Shown here piece by piece: positions 8,572 through 16,827 of a stretch of DNA of 60,229 nucleotides. The stretch is from assembly GCA_026709505.1 (NCBI GenBank), contig JAPOSW010000067.1, positions 1-60,229 on the forward strand, read 5' to 3'. This DNA is from Gammaproteobacteria bacterium (GTDB lineage: Bacteria > Pseudomonadota > Gammaproteobacteria > Arenicellales > Poriferihabitantaceae). A model generated the notes under the pieces. It worked only from the letters and a program-made list of their open reading frames with translations, did not search any database and was not told where the DNA came from. Each line of letters begins with the position of its first letter. Position 1 is the stretch's first letter. Both the position numbers and the translations under genes were made by a program.

Positions 8572-9687
8572 TCAGGATGATTTATGCGGTGATGAAAGGT
8601 ATTCTGCGGATGACATTTCAATCAGGCGACTCGCAGTTCGTTGAAATGCCTTGATGAGCCGCTTGCCATGATAGATGTCTTTCGGGGGGTGCTCCGATGA
8701 AGCCAGCAAATTCACGCAGCGGTCATACAGTTCATCAACCAGTTCTATGAACCGTCGGGCGGAATCATCCATGTTCGGCCCAAGCCTTGGTATATCGCTG
8801 ACGATCACGGTATGGAACTGCTGGGCGATTTCGATGTAATCCGAATTCGACCTGTGAGTCTGGCAAATTGCCGTGAAGGCAAACCAGACGGTGTCGGAAC
8901 CCAGAGCTTCGACCTCAAGGAGGCGACCGTTGATTTCCAGTTCGGTCTTGAAGACAGGGTTGGGCCCTGCCAAGTGAAGAAAGGCGGACTTGAGGTGTAC
9001 CTCAGTCTTGTTCGTTGGTGGAACCATAAAAGTATCGGTTCCGCTCAGGTATTCCAGACGGTAATCGCTGCCATTGTCAACTTCAATGCTGATTGTGCGT
9101 GCCTTGATCAATTCGATGGCCGGCAAAAACCGGTCTCGCTGAAGCCCACCCCAATAAAGCTTGTCCGGCGGGGTATTCGAAGTGGTTATCAGAGTTGTCC
9201 CTCGCTTCAACAGGTGGCCGAGCAGGGTTGACATGATCATGGCATCGGCGATGTCAGAGACCGTGAATTCATCCAGGCATAGCACGCGACAATGTCCAAG
9301 CAGATCTTTTGCTACCCTCTTCAAGGGGTCAGTTTCCTCCCTGATCAGATTTTTTTCATGATGGACCGAGCGCATGAAGCGGTGAAAATGGGTGCGATAC
9401 ACGATTGCCGGTGGCAGGCTGGAGGCGAACAGATCCATGAGCAGGGTTTTTCCGGTTCCAACATTGCCCCACAGGTAACACCCCTGCGGCTGTCTCCTTC
9501 CTTTACCCGTGAGCAGTGTTTTCAGTTTATCTGATAAGCGCATGCGGGTACCCCTCATCAATTCATGATGCAGACGGTCGAGTTGCCGGAGAGCCCGGTC
9601 TTGCGATGGATCTGCGTTGATGGCGCCGTCATCCAATAATTGCTGATACAGTCTTGACGGCGGGCTTTGGCTGGTTGAAGAAGTCAT
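8572..9687 (-). CDS. zapE: cell-division ATPase ZapE (AFG1 family)
   Basis: AAA-type ATPase that associates with the Z ring in gammaproteobacteria; its mitochondrial relative is AFG1/LACE1. Visible motifs are CYLWGNVGTGKTLLMDLF (Walker A), VLCLDEFTVSDIADAMI (Walker B with sensor region), TTSNTPPDKLY, and DRFLPAIELIKARTISIEVDNG. Start set at the ATG at 9687 (MTSSTSQSPPSRLYQQLL); a frame upstream to 9789 adds non-conserved residues. Length (371 aa) is typical. Followed at once by the MFS exporter. Next to zapE in E. coli one finds rplM/rpsI and yhcB; that order is not conserved here. Confidence 0.94.
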   Translation of the reverse strand: MTSSTSQSPPSRLYQQLLDDGAINADPSQDRALRQLDRLHHELMRGTRMRLSDKLKTLLTGKGRRQPQGCYLWGNVGTGKTLLMDLFASSLPPAIVYRTHFHRFMRSVHHEKNLIREETDPLKRVAKDLLGHCRVLCLDEFTVSDIADAMIMSTLLGHLLKRGTTLITTSNTPPDKLYWGGLQRDRFLPAIELIKARTISIEVDNGSDYRLEYLSGTDTFMVPPTNKTEVHLKSAFLHLAGPNPVFKTELEINGRLLEVEALGSDTVWFAFTAICQTHRSNSDYIEIAQQFHTVIVSDIPRLGPNMDDSARRFIELVDELYDRCVNLLASSEHPPKDIYHGKRLIKAFQRTASRLIEMSSAEYLSSPHKSS

Positions 9688-9857
9688 ATTGGTGAATTTG
9701 GCAAATCGTAACAAGAAGGATATTCGGGTCGGGCTGTTATAGTCATGATAAACTGAAATCGCAATAGGCAGCCTGCCAAGATACGGCAATCAGGCATGGC
9801 TGTTCCGGGCTGCGACAGAGATTGTCTCGTGTGGCTTCAGGAAAATTCAAGACCTCA

Positions 9858-10682
9858 ATGATTATGAATGCAAAGAGAAAGGTTGATCGTCGTCTTCTGG
9901 ATCAGGTTGTGTCCATCGCTGTTTCAGCAGGCCGGGAAATTCTGGATGTCTATGACAACTCTGATTTGACCGTTAACTACAAGCAAGACGGTTCACCGCT
10001 GACCCTCGCTGATCTTCGCTCTCATGAGTTTATTCAGGTCTCGCTAGAGAAAATGACGCCTGATATCCCGATATTGTCGGAAGAATCTTCGCCTGAAATC
10101 CACAGAAAGCGACACGACTGGTCAACATTTTGGCTGGTGGATCCGCTTGATGGAACCAAGGGTTTTGTGAGGGGCAATGGAGAGTTTACGGTCAATATTG
10201 CCTTGATTCAGGAATCCAGGCCGGTTCTTGGGGTGGTGTACACCCCGGTTCGTGACCTGCTGCACTTTGCCGCCCATGGGGTCGGGGCATTCTCCGCCAA
10301 GGCAGGCCAGAAAGCCCGATCGATTCAAACCCGGAAATTGCCTGAAAGGCAGTTGATCATGGTATCCAGCCGCTCGCACAAACATGCTGGCCTGGATCGC
10401 TTCATGGAAAGAATAGAGTTGCTTGATTACAGGGTTGAGACGTATCCTATGGGCAGTTCTCTGAAACTCTGCCTGCTTTCGGAAGGGCTCGCTGATGTCT
10501 ATCCCAGATTCGGGCCAACCAGCGAATGGGATACAGCTGCGGCACACTGTGTGCTTGAAGTAGCGGGTGGACAAATCCAGGACGTTGAAGGAAATTCGCT
10601 GGAGTATAATAAGCCCGATATTTTGAACCCTGCATTCATTGCAAGCGGCAGTTCAGAGGTAGATTGGACTAGTTTATTATAG
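9858..10682 (+). CDS. cysQ: 3'(2'),5'-bisphosphate nucleotidase CysQ
   Basis: Magnesium-dependent, lithium-sensitive phosphatase that hydrolyses 3'-phosphoadenosine 5'-phosphate left by sulfate assimilation and acyl-carrier-protein charging. ILSEES, WLVDPLDGTKGF (metal site) and SEWDTAAAHCVLEVAGG are the family motifs. Two in-frame ATGs at 9858 and 9864 precede NAKRKVDRR; the frame opens further at TTG 9822 but that part looks non-coding. Length (274 aa) is normal for CysQ. It is transcribed divergently from zapE. Confidence 0.93.
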   Translation: MIMNAKRKVDRRLLDQVVSIAVSAGREILDVYDNSDLTVNYKQDGSPLTLADLRSHEFIQVSLEKMTPDIPILSEESSPEIHRKRHDWSTFWLVDPLDGTKGFVRGNGEFTVNIALIQESRPVLGVVYTPVRDLLHFAAHGVGAFSAKAGQKARSIQTRKLPERQLIMVSSRSHKHAGLDRFMERIELLDYRVETYPMGSSLKLCLLSEGLADVYPRFGPTSEWDTAAAHCVLEVAGGQIQDVEGNSLEYNKPDILNPAFIASGSSEVDWTSLL

Positions 10683-10793
10683 AATCAGCCGTTGCCTGTT
10701 TTTCAAGCTGGCATGGACAAATGCCTTGTCGGAATGGACGGCATTGAGAAGGCTCAAAACTTGCCAGAAAGACAATAATTCAAATTACAAGCG

Positions 10794-11858
10794 ATGCGTA
10801 TTGCACTATTAGGCGGACCGGGATCGGGTAAGGGAACCCAGGCCAAAATGCTGTCGGAGGTCTACCGCATCCCGCAGATTTCGACTGGAGACCTGCTTCG
10901 GGAAGCCGTTGCCCTGGGGTCTCCGGTTGGTCTGCGTGCAAAAGAGACCATGGATGCAGGCAATCTTGTCGATGACGAGATTGTCCTGGAAATGCTCGAA
11001 GAGCGGTTTCGAAAGCGCGACATCAAGCGCGGCTTCATTATTGATGGATATCCCCGAAGTATTCCACAAGCTCAGTCCCTGGACAATCTGCTCGGTCTTC
11101 TGGGCCGGCCAATCCAGATCGCGGTCAATATCGATGTTGATAGTGAAGTGCTGATCAAGCGGATTTCGGGACGTTTCAGCTGTCAGGATTGCGGGCGAAT
11201 CTACAATCGGCATTTTGATCCGCCAACAGTTGAGGGGGTATGCGATTCATGCGGTTCGACACACTTTCTTTCCAGGGCAGACGACAACTTGAAGTCGGTC
11301 AAGATCCGGCTTGAGGTCTATGAGAAGGAAACGTCACCATTGATTACGTATTTTCGGGCCCAGCACAAGCTTCGCAACGTTAATGGCGAAGGTGACAAGG
11401 ACCAGATTCATCAAGTCATTCGCGACCTGCTGGATATCGAAATTCGTCCTCTGGAAATTCACACGCTTGAGACCGCTTCCGAGGTCGTGCAGGAAGTCGA
11501 TCATACGGTGATTGCTGGCGGCGAGATCAATCGTGTTGATCCACCCAGGAAGAAGGCCAGAAAGCCCAGCCAGACATCCGCAGGGAAACCTGCTCATATA
11601 ACAGGGAAGACGGCCATCGCCAAAACCTCGAAGACCAAAAAGCCTGTCGCCGCAAAAAAAGCTTCAACGACCACAAAAAAGGCCCCTTCAGCAAAAGCAG
11701 GGGCAACAGTGCGCAAGGCAAAAAGCACCTCCAAGACCCCGTCCAGGCGTAACGCCAAATCCAGTGCCGCAGCCGCAAAATCCAGGACTCGTGCAACAGC
11801 GACCAAGTCGAAGGTTCGTTCCACGGCTGCAAAAACCAAATCAACTGCTTCCACATAA
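10794..11858 (+). CDS. adk: adenylate kinase with histone-H1-like C-terminal tail
   Basis: Catalyses AMP + ATP = 2 ADP. The core is complete: P-loop GGPGSGKGT (7-15), STGDLLR (30-36), DGYPRSIPQA (84-93), a long LID with four cysteines (Cys130, 133, 150, 153) that should bind zinc, and RADDN (161-165). The core ends near 218. About 100 further residues (from 250) are almost only Lys, Ala, Thr, Ser and Arg, with KKP, AAKK and TKSK repeats like histone H1 or AlgP-type tails. Such tails bind DNA or polyphosphate. The frame is open throughout with no stop or shift, so this is one polypeptide as read. The tail is unusual for Adk; its role is unknown. Confidence 0.93.
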   Translation: MRIALLGGPGSGKGTQAKMLSEVYRIPQISTGDLLREAVALGSPVGLRAKETMDAGNLVDDEIVLEMLEERFRKRDIKRGFIIDGYPRSIPQAQSLDNLLGLLGRPIQIAVNIDVDSEVLIKRISGRFSCQDCGRIYNRHFDPPTVEGVCDSCGSTHFLSRADDNLKSVKIRLEVYEKETSPLITYFRAQHKLRNVNGEGDKDQIHQVIRDLLDIEIRPLEIHTLETASEVVQEVDHTVIAGGEINRVDPPRKKARKPSQTSAGKPAHITGKTAIAKTSKTKKPVAAKKASTTTKKAPSAKAGATVRKAKSTSKTPSRRNAKSSAAAAKSRTRATATKSKVRSTAAKTKSTAST

Positions 11859-11918
11859 TTTCGGAAATCCAAGTGATTCAGATATCAACTAGGCACCGGG
11901 ATACTGGCGGTATTGGCG

Positions 11919-12929
11919 ATGGTTGAGCATCTGGAATCGGGGCGCTATCCATTTACCCGCTTGCGCCGGATGCGGACGGATTCATTCAGCCGCGCCCTGA
12001 TGCGTGAATCAACCCTGAGCGTGGACGACCTGATTCAGCCATTGTTTGTTCGCGAAGGAAACAGAACGGCGGAGCCCGTTCAATCCATGCCCGGGATTGA
12101 ACGATTGTCGGTTGATCGAATCGTCAGCAAATGCCGGGACTTGCACAATCTCGGAATACAGTCCGTAGTGTTGTTTCCAGTGACTCCGCCGGCCGTCAAG
12201 TCCGATGATGCCAGAGAAGCATGGAATCCTGATGGCCTGGTGCAAAGAACAATCTCTGCCATCAAGGACAAGGTGCCCGAACTAGGAGTAATGACTGATG
12301 TTGCCCTTGATCCTTACACATTGAATGGTCAGGATGGACTGGTTGACGAGTCCGGATATGTGATGAATGATGTCACTGTTGAGGCCTTGATCCGTCAATC
12401 CCTGTCGCATGCTCGAGCGGGAGCCGATGTGGTGGCGCCTTCCGACATGATGGATGGAAGAATTTGCGGCATTCGCAAGGCTCTTGAGGATGAGGGCTTC
12501 TGCAACCTCAGGATTCTCTCCTACGCCGCAAAGTACGCATCAAGTTTCTACGGTCCGTTTCGGGATGCGGTCGGCTCGGCGGTCAATCTGGGTGAATCGA
12601 ACAAGTACAGCTATCAGATGGACCCGGCCAATGCAGAAGAGGCATTGCGCGAGACTGCTCTCGATATTCAGGAAGGGGCGGATATGGTTATGATCAAGCC
12701 CGGCACCCCCTATCTGGATGTCATCTGGCGAATTCGCGAGGCATTTGGGATGCCGACCTTCGCCTATCAGGTCAGTGGCGAATATGCAATGTTCAAGGCA
12801 GCTGCCCAAAACGGCTGGATTGATGAGCAGGCACTGGTTCTTGAAACCATGCTTGGTTTCAAGAGGGCCGGGTGTCATGGTACAGTGACCTACTATGCAG
12901 AGCAGGTCGCTCGCTGGCTCAATCCCTGA
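11919..12929 (+). CDS. hemB: porphobilinogen synthase HemB
   Basis: Joins two 5-aminolevulinate molecules in haem and sirohaem synthesis. RLRRMRTDSFSRALMRES at the N-terminus, KYASSFYGPFRDAVGSA (first Schiff-base lysine) and DMVMIKPGTPYLDV (second lysine) are diagnostic. In the metal-binding region the sequence is DVALDPYTLNGQDGLVD, with aspartates where zinc enzymes have cysteines, so this is the magnesium-type enzyme found in Pseudomonas and other proteobacteria. Start set at ATG 11919; a TTG at 11913 is also in frame. Length (336 aa) is normal. Confidence 0.97.
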   Translation: MVEHLESGRYPFTRLRRMRTDSFSRALMRESTLSVDDLIQPLFVREGNRTAEPVQSMPGIERLSVDRIVSKCRDLHNLGIQSVVLFPVTPPAVKSDDAREAWNPDGLVQRTISAIKDKVPELGVMTDVALDPYTLNGQDGLVDESGYVMNDVTVEALIRQSLSHARAGADVVAPSDMMDGRICGIRKALEDEGFCNLRILSYAAKYASSFYGPFRDAVGSAVNLGESNKYSYQMDPANAEEALRETALDIQEGADMVMIKPGTPYLDVIWRIREAFGMPTFAYQVSGEYAMFKAAAQNGWIDEQALVLETMLGFKRAGCHGTVTYYAEQVARWLNP

Positions 12930-12972
12930 ATGTCATCTACGGGTTAATTTGCCAGAACAGGGGAATCCTTGT

Positions 12973-14157
12973 CTATTCCGTAACGGTCACAAAGGCATCG
13001 ACGAAGCGGTCCATCTCCTCTTCATCGCGTAATCCGGCAATATTGATTCTGCCACCGGCTACCACGTAGATTGCGTATTCATCACGCAATCGGTTCACTT
13101 TTTCTTCGTCAAGAACAAGCAGGGAGAACATGCCGCGATGATCGGCAATGAAGTTCCAGCGGTCATGTCCGGTTCTGGCGCGAAGCTTTTTACTCATCTG
13201 GCCTCTCAATTTGAGGACCCGTCCCCGCATTCCGGCAAGTTCCTGTTCCCAGGCTTGGCGTAATTCCCGATCGCCCAGAATCATTCCGACAATCGCCGCA
13301 CCGTGATCGGGTGGCATCGAATAGGAACTGCGCGCCGTACTCAGTAACTGGGCACAGGCGAGGTCTGCCGATTCGGAAGTCTCGCCCATAATCATGGCAC
13401 ATCCGACGCGATCCCTGTAGAGACCGAAATTTTTGGAACAGGAACTGGCCACAACAAGAGATTCCACCGCCTTTGCCATAGTCCGGATGCTGTAGACGTC
13501 CTGCTCAAGAGAATCGCCAAAACCCTGATACGCCAAATCAAAAAACGGGAAAAATCCGGTTTTGGCAGCCAATCCGGCAATTTCATCCCAGTGTTCAGGC
13601 TGAAGCTCGGCCCCGGATGGGTTATGGCAGCAGCCGTGGAATACGACAATGTCTTTCGGGCCTCGCCTTGACAGGGCATCCAGCAGTTCGTCCACGGCAA
13701 CCGTCTTGGTTGCCCGGTTTAGATAGGGATAGGTTGCGGTTTCAAATCCGCTTCCCTGAAAAATCGGATAGTGATTGCCCCAGGTTGGATCGGTCAGCCA
13801 GACCTTGCTGTCGGAAGAGACCTTGGAGAGCATTTCCGACAAGACACGAAGCGCTCCACAGCCTCCCGGTGCCTGGACAGAGCGAATGCGGCTGATATCG
13901 GCATTTCCAAACACCATGCGGGCGATGTGCTGATTGAATGATTCATCACCGGATAGGCCGACATAAGTCTTGGTAGTTTGCTGGTCATGAAGTCTCTGCT
14001 CGGCTTCCTTGACTGCCGCCATTATTGGGGTATTGCCATTGCTGTCGCGAAATACGCCTACGCCCATGTCGATTTTGCTGTCGCGATTGTCGGCTTTGAA
14101 GAGGCCAATCAGGCGTATGATCGGGTCAAGTGGTGTGGGTTCTACTTTTTGAAACAT
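12973..14157 (-). CDS. aromatic/aspartate aminotransferase (class I, AspC/TyrB group)
   Basis: PLP-dependent transaminase that exchanges amino groups between aspartate or aromatic amino acids and 2-oxoglutarate. It opens with MFQKVEPTPLDPIIRL and shows KIDMGVGVFRDSNGNTPIM, HGCCHNPSG (the usual CHNPTG region), FDLAYQGFG, and the PLP lysine in SCSKNFGLYRDRVG. The C-terminus RINIAGL carries the arginine that binds the substrate carboxylate. Length (394 aa) is normal. A diverged copy of its first codons and 5' flank recurs 2478 bp to the right, at 16628-16734. It converges with hemB. Confidence 0.93.
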   Translation of the reverse strand: MFQKVEPTPLDPIIRLIGLFKADNRDSKIDMGVGVFRDSNGNTPIMAAVKEAEQRLHDQQTTKTYVGLSGDESFNQHIARMVFGNADISRIRSVQAPGGCGALRVLSEMLSKVSSDSKVWLTDPTWGNHYPIFQGSGFETATYPYLNRATKTVAVDELLDALSRRGPKDIVVFHGCCHNPSGAELQPEHWDEIAGLAAKTGFFPFFDLAYQGFGDSLEQDVYSIRTMAKAVESLVVASSCSKNFGLYRDRVGCAMIMGETSESADLACAQLLSTARSSYSMPPDHGAAIVGMILGDRELRQAWEQELAGMRGRVLKLRGQMSKKLRARTGHDRWNFIADHRGMFSLLVLDEEKVNRLRDEYAIYVVAGGRINIAGLRDEEEMDRFVDAFVTVTE

Positions 14158-14256
14158 GATTCAAGGACTGCTCGGGCTGGGATGGAAAATCGGAATATGA
14201 AAAGCGAATTATAGGGGGATTGGGGAAGCAGGACAATCCGGAGTGCGAGATCTCGC
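14150..14256. repeat. 107-nt direct repeat, copy A1
   Basis: Covers the first codons and 5' flank of the aminotransferase gene. It aligns without gaps to 16628-16734; I count 83 of 107 identical positions. Shared blocks include GCGAATTATAG/GCGGATTATAG and AGGACAATC. Confidence 0.85.
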
Positions 14257-14341
14257 TATGTCCAGGGGTAGAATTGGGACTATGCTTGAATTAAAATTGT
14301 GTTAGTTATAAGCGAGTAGTCGAGTAGATGCCTAGAACGCC

Positions 14342-15198
14342 GTGCCAAAGAAAGTCAAGAAAACTCCAATTGTCGTATCAATTATTAACTTGAAGGGTGG
14401 TGTCGGCAAGACAACCATTGCCGCATTGCTGGCTAGAGACGCTGCCAGCAAGGGTCTGAAGGTACTGGCTGTAGATATAGATCCTCAGTCCAATTTGAGC
14501 CAATCTCTATTGACCGAGAACGAATATAAAGAATTCATGGAACAAGATGGACTCTCCATAGTAGAGTTGCTGAACGGCTACAAACCACCGTCACAACAAC
14601 ATTTAGCGCCTACTAAAATAGATGAGAACCAATGTGCTACAACAAGTTGGTTCTAACGAAAACTTTCATCTTGTTCTTTCAAGGCTTGACTTCTCGGAGA
14701 ATCCGATAGAGTCCGTAAAGCCTGATGCCCGAGCGTTGGCAAGATTCATTTCCGGGAAAATGACAAGGAAAGATCTCGTCCTTATCGGATTGTGCGCCCA
14801 CGGAATCTATTATTACGAGAACTGCCTATCATGCTTCTCGCTACACTCTTGTTCCAGTTCGCACAGAGTTCTTCTCCACTATCGGATTTCCGCTTCTAAA
14901 ACAATCTCTGGATCAATTCAGGTCCAAAAATCCAACCCAACAAATTGATGTATGCGGAGTACTGATTAACAATAGCGAATCAACACACTCAAGTCGAGGA
15001 CCACATAATCGGAATGCTTTGAATGAGATTCGCGAACAAGCCGGCAAATACAATTGGCCCATCATGGAGAACGAAATGAATCTCTCCCGCGGATATCCAA
15101 AGTTGATGAGGGAGTTATACCCTTCCTACACTGGAAATGCCCAACCGGAGTTCCGAAAAATATCGGAGGAATTTTTGACAAACATGGGTCTCAAATAA
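14342..15198 (+). pseudogene. ParA-family ATPase broken by two frameshifts
   Basis: Starts at GTG 14342 and reads VVSIINLKGGVGKTTIAALLA, the deviant Walker A of ParA/MinD ATPases, then VLAVDIDPQSNLSQSL. The frame breaks near 14620-14660; it resumes in the next frame with HLVLSRLDFSENPIESVKP and KDLVLI. A second shift near 14787 moves to a third frame reading DCAPTESIITRTAYHASRY, LVPVRTEFFSTIGFPLL and finally FRKISEEFLTNMGLK with TAA at 15196. Repaired, it is a ~285-aa plasmid/ICE-type ParA with a complete deviant Walker set. As it stands no full protein can be made, unless both shifts are sequencing errors. Codon use is AT-richer than the neighbours, suggesting transfer. Confidence 0.85.
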
Positions 15199-15211
15199 CG
15201 AGGAATATCTT

Positions 15212-15695
15212 ATGCAAGAAGGCACTTTGCAAACAATTCTGTCGGCTCTTGTCAGTGATTTTGGATATCAAAAAGTTCGTAAATCTTTGGATTGTTTTTC
15301 TGGATCTGAAGCCAGAATTGACAAATCAAGGGAGTCTTCGTCCAAGAGCTGCAATAAATCCAGAGTCAGAAAAAGTGCTGTTTCTTTCGTGGATACTCTG
15401 GGAGTTGAAGATGAGGAAAAGAGAGAAATTCTTCTGGTTCTTGCTCGAGAGTTTGAAGGAAAGCAGTTTATTCCAAACGTCAATAGTGCACGAGCATTTC
15501 TTGAACAACAAGGAAAGAATTCATCTCGCATTAAATCCAGGCAGCAAGCCTCATCCACCATATTCAAATGTCTTGCAAACTTGGAAACGCACATCCTTTG
15601 TGAAATGCATAACAAAAGGATTATTCGGCGGTCCAAAGTCGCTGGGTGTAATTGCTGAATCTATTGAAAGAGCAGGACAACGAGGTCGTCTTTGA
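15212..15695 (+). pseudogene. frameshifted partner gene of the ParA cassette
   Basis: ATG 15212, 13 nt after the ParA stop, begins MQEGTLQTILSALVSDFGY. The middle is charged and low-complexity (KSRESSSKSCNKSRVRKS) and the second half is helical (KREILLVLAREFEGKQFIP). The annotated frame ends at 15658, but the sequence clearly continues in another frame as GLFGGPKSLGVIAESIERAG to 15695, so one shift lies near 15615. Repaired length is ~160 aa. The layout (small gene right after an orphan ParA) resembles accessory proteins of integrative elements. No named function. Confidence 0.6.
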
Positions 15696-15819
15696 TGATT
15701 TCGCATCTGGGTTAGGTCAATCCTGCCACTTTGCTCGTTTGTTATTGAGTAAGAGGGGGCAACTTTCTGGCAAGGACCCATGTTGGGAGTTTGTCGCAAT
15801 CAAACCAGAGGCAAAATAA
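15694..15819 (+). pseudogene. third, decayed ORF of the ParA cassette
   Basis: An ATG at 15694 overlaps the preceding stop (TGATG) but hits TAG after six codons. A shifted frame is open from TTG 15652 to the TAA at 15817-15819 and reads DDFASGLGQSCHFARLLLSK, then RGQLSGKDPCWEFVAIKPEAK. The overlap suggests a former translationally coupled gene of about 45 codons. I do not recognise it. Confidence 0.35.
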
Positions 15820-16627
15820 CCAGTCAAAACTGGGATATCCAGATGAAGTCTTGGCAACGAAAGTGGAAGGAAATCCTTAATCCCCGATATTTATCTCAGC
15901 AACTCATCCGTCATCCTGGAAGTGGCCTCACTTACGTTATTGAGACCTGTATCTAGGTGTGTCATTAGTCCCTTACCCATAATTTATGTTATCGGAACGT
16001 TCCCATAACATAAGAAGCTGTGCAGAGAGCACGGAATATTCGGCACTGGTTATTTCGATGCATGACAGCATAATGCAGGGAAGAGCTGGTCATGGCAAAC
16101 TTTGGTTATAGCTATGCCAGGCGGGACTATCTGCTACGATGAAGCACTGCCCCGTCAAATTGAAGTTGGCTTGCAAAGAGACTCTAGGGTGGTCGAAAGC
16201 AGTGTCCCAGGGTGTACCAAGGGCCCTAGCCTAATTTAATTTCCATCTTTTCGAAGGCAAACAATCCCGTTGCTATCCTGCTGCCTCGCCTGTGCTCGCC
16301 AAGACAGGCCTGCATCTCTTGACAGTTACCGCTCCCGGTTCGAGACTGCGTTCATCAGGATTTGCAACATAGCCCCAATCAGGTGGCAGATTAATTCTGG
16401 CCAGACTGCCAAACTTATCAAGAATGCCAGTGGAATGCGAGGGAAATAAGGACGCTCCCCCGATGTTTGTGTTGGGGGAAATGTTATGCCTGACAGCTAA
16501 AACCGATAAGTCCAATGCCATCATCTAAATCAAGAACCATAACAAATTTCAAAGGATATTTGACTTGTTTTATCGAGCGTGAATTTGAGCAAAAAACCAT
16601 TATGGTTGTCAGGCCTATCATTCCTGT
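15820..16627. other. gene-poor stretch with a strong palindrome
   Basis: No intact gene. ORFs of 76-83 codons on the minus strand (16273-16524, 16484-16714) have no recognisable motif. A short block at 16608-16621 matches the aminotransferase coding strand (14108-14121) at 11 of 14 positions, so part of this may be a decayed second aminotransferase start. The palindrome at 15984-16013 is listed separately. Confidence 0.4.
15984..16013. promoter_or_regulatory. 30-nt near-perfect palindrome
   Basis: The core is GGAACGTTCC (15994-16003), flanked by TATGTTAT and ATAACATA. Fourteen of fifteen base pairs match around the centre 15998/15999. It stands in a gene-poor region downstream of the ParA cassette. 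It could be an operator for a dimeric regulator, a partition-type site or a recombination core. Confidence 0.55.
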
Positions 16628-16734
16628 TGAAACTTGATTCAGAGACTGCTTGGACTGTGAAAGAAAACCAGAATATTGAAAGCGGATTATAGAGGGATTA
16701 TGAAAACAGGACAATCAGAGGCGCGAAATCTCAC
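16628..16734. repeat. 107-nt direct repeat, copy A2
   Basis: Same length as copy A1 at 14150-14256, with no gaps and about 78% identity by eye. The aminotransferase start codon in A1 is lost here. The two copies bracket the ParA cassette. Confidence 0.85.
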
Positions 16735-16783
16735 AAAAAAATACTCTTAATAGCAGATTGCCCCACAACTATTAAATTATTAA

Positions 16784-16827
16784 TTCACTTATTGAGATAA
16801 TTTACTCAATATAATAATATACATTGC
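16784..16827 (+). promoter_or_regulatory. AT-rich promoter with inverted repeat, probably leaderless
   Basis: TATTGAG at 16790-16796 and CTCAATA at 16805-16811 form a perfect 7-bp inverted repeat with an 8-nt spacer. TATAAT at 16810-16815 lies 12 nt before the ATG at 16828 and there is no Shine-Dalgarno sequence, so transcription may begin only a few bases before the start codon. The repeat overlaps the promoter, as expected for repression or autoregulation. Confidence 0.5.

Noticed and set aside
15054-15695. 213-codon ORF overlapping the ParA cassette
   Set aside because: It runs across the end of the ParA gene and its partner in a frame that matches neither for most of its length; only its last 40 codons are real, as the shifted end of the partner gene.
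16273-16524. 83-codon minus-strand ORF with LPPDWGYVANPDERSLEP
   Set aside because: Faintly like a serine recombinase linker, but no catalytic domain or flanking element is present.
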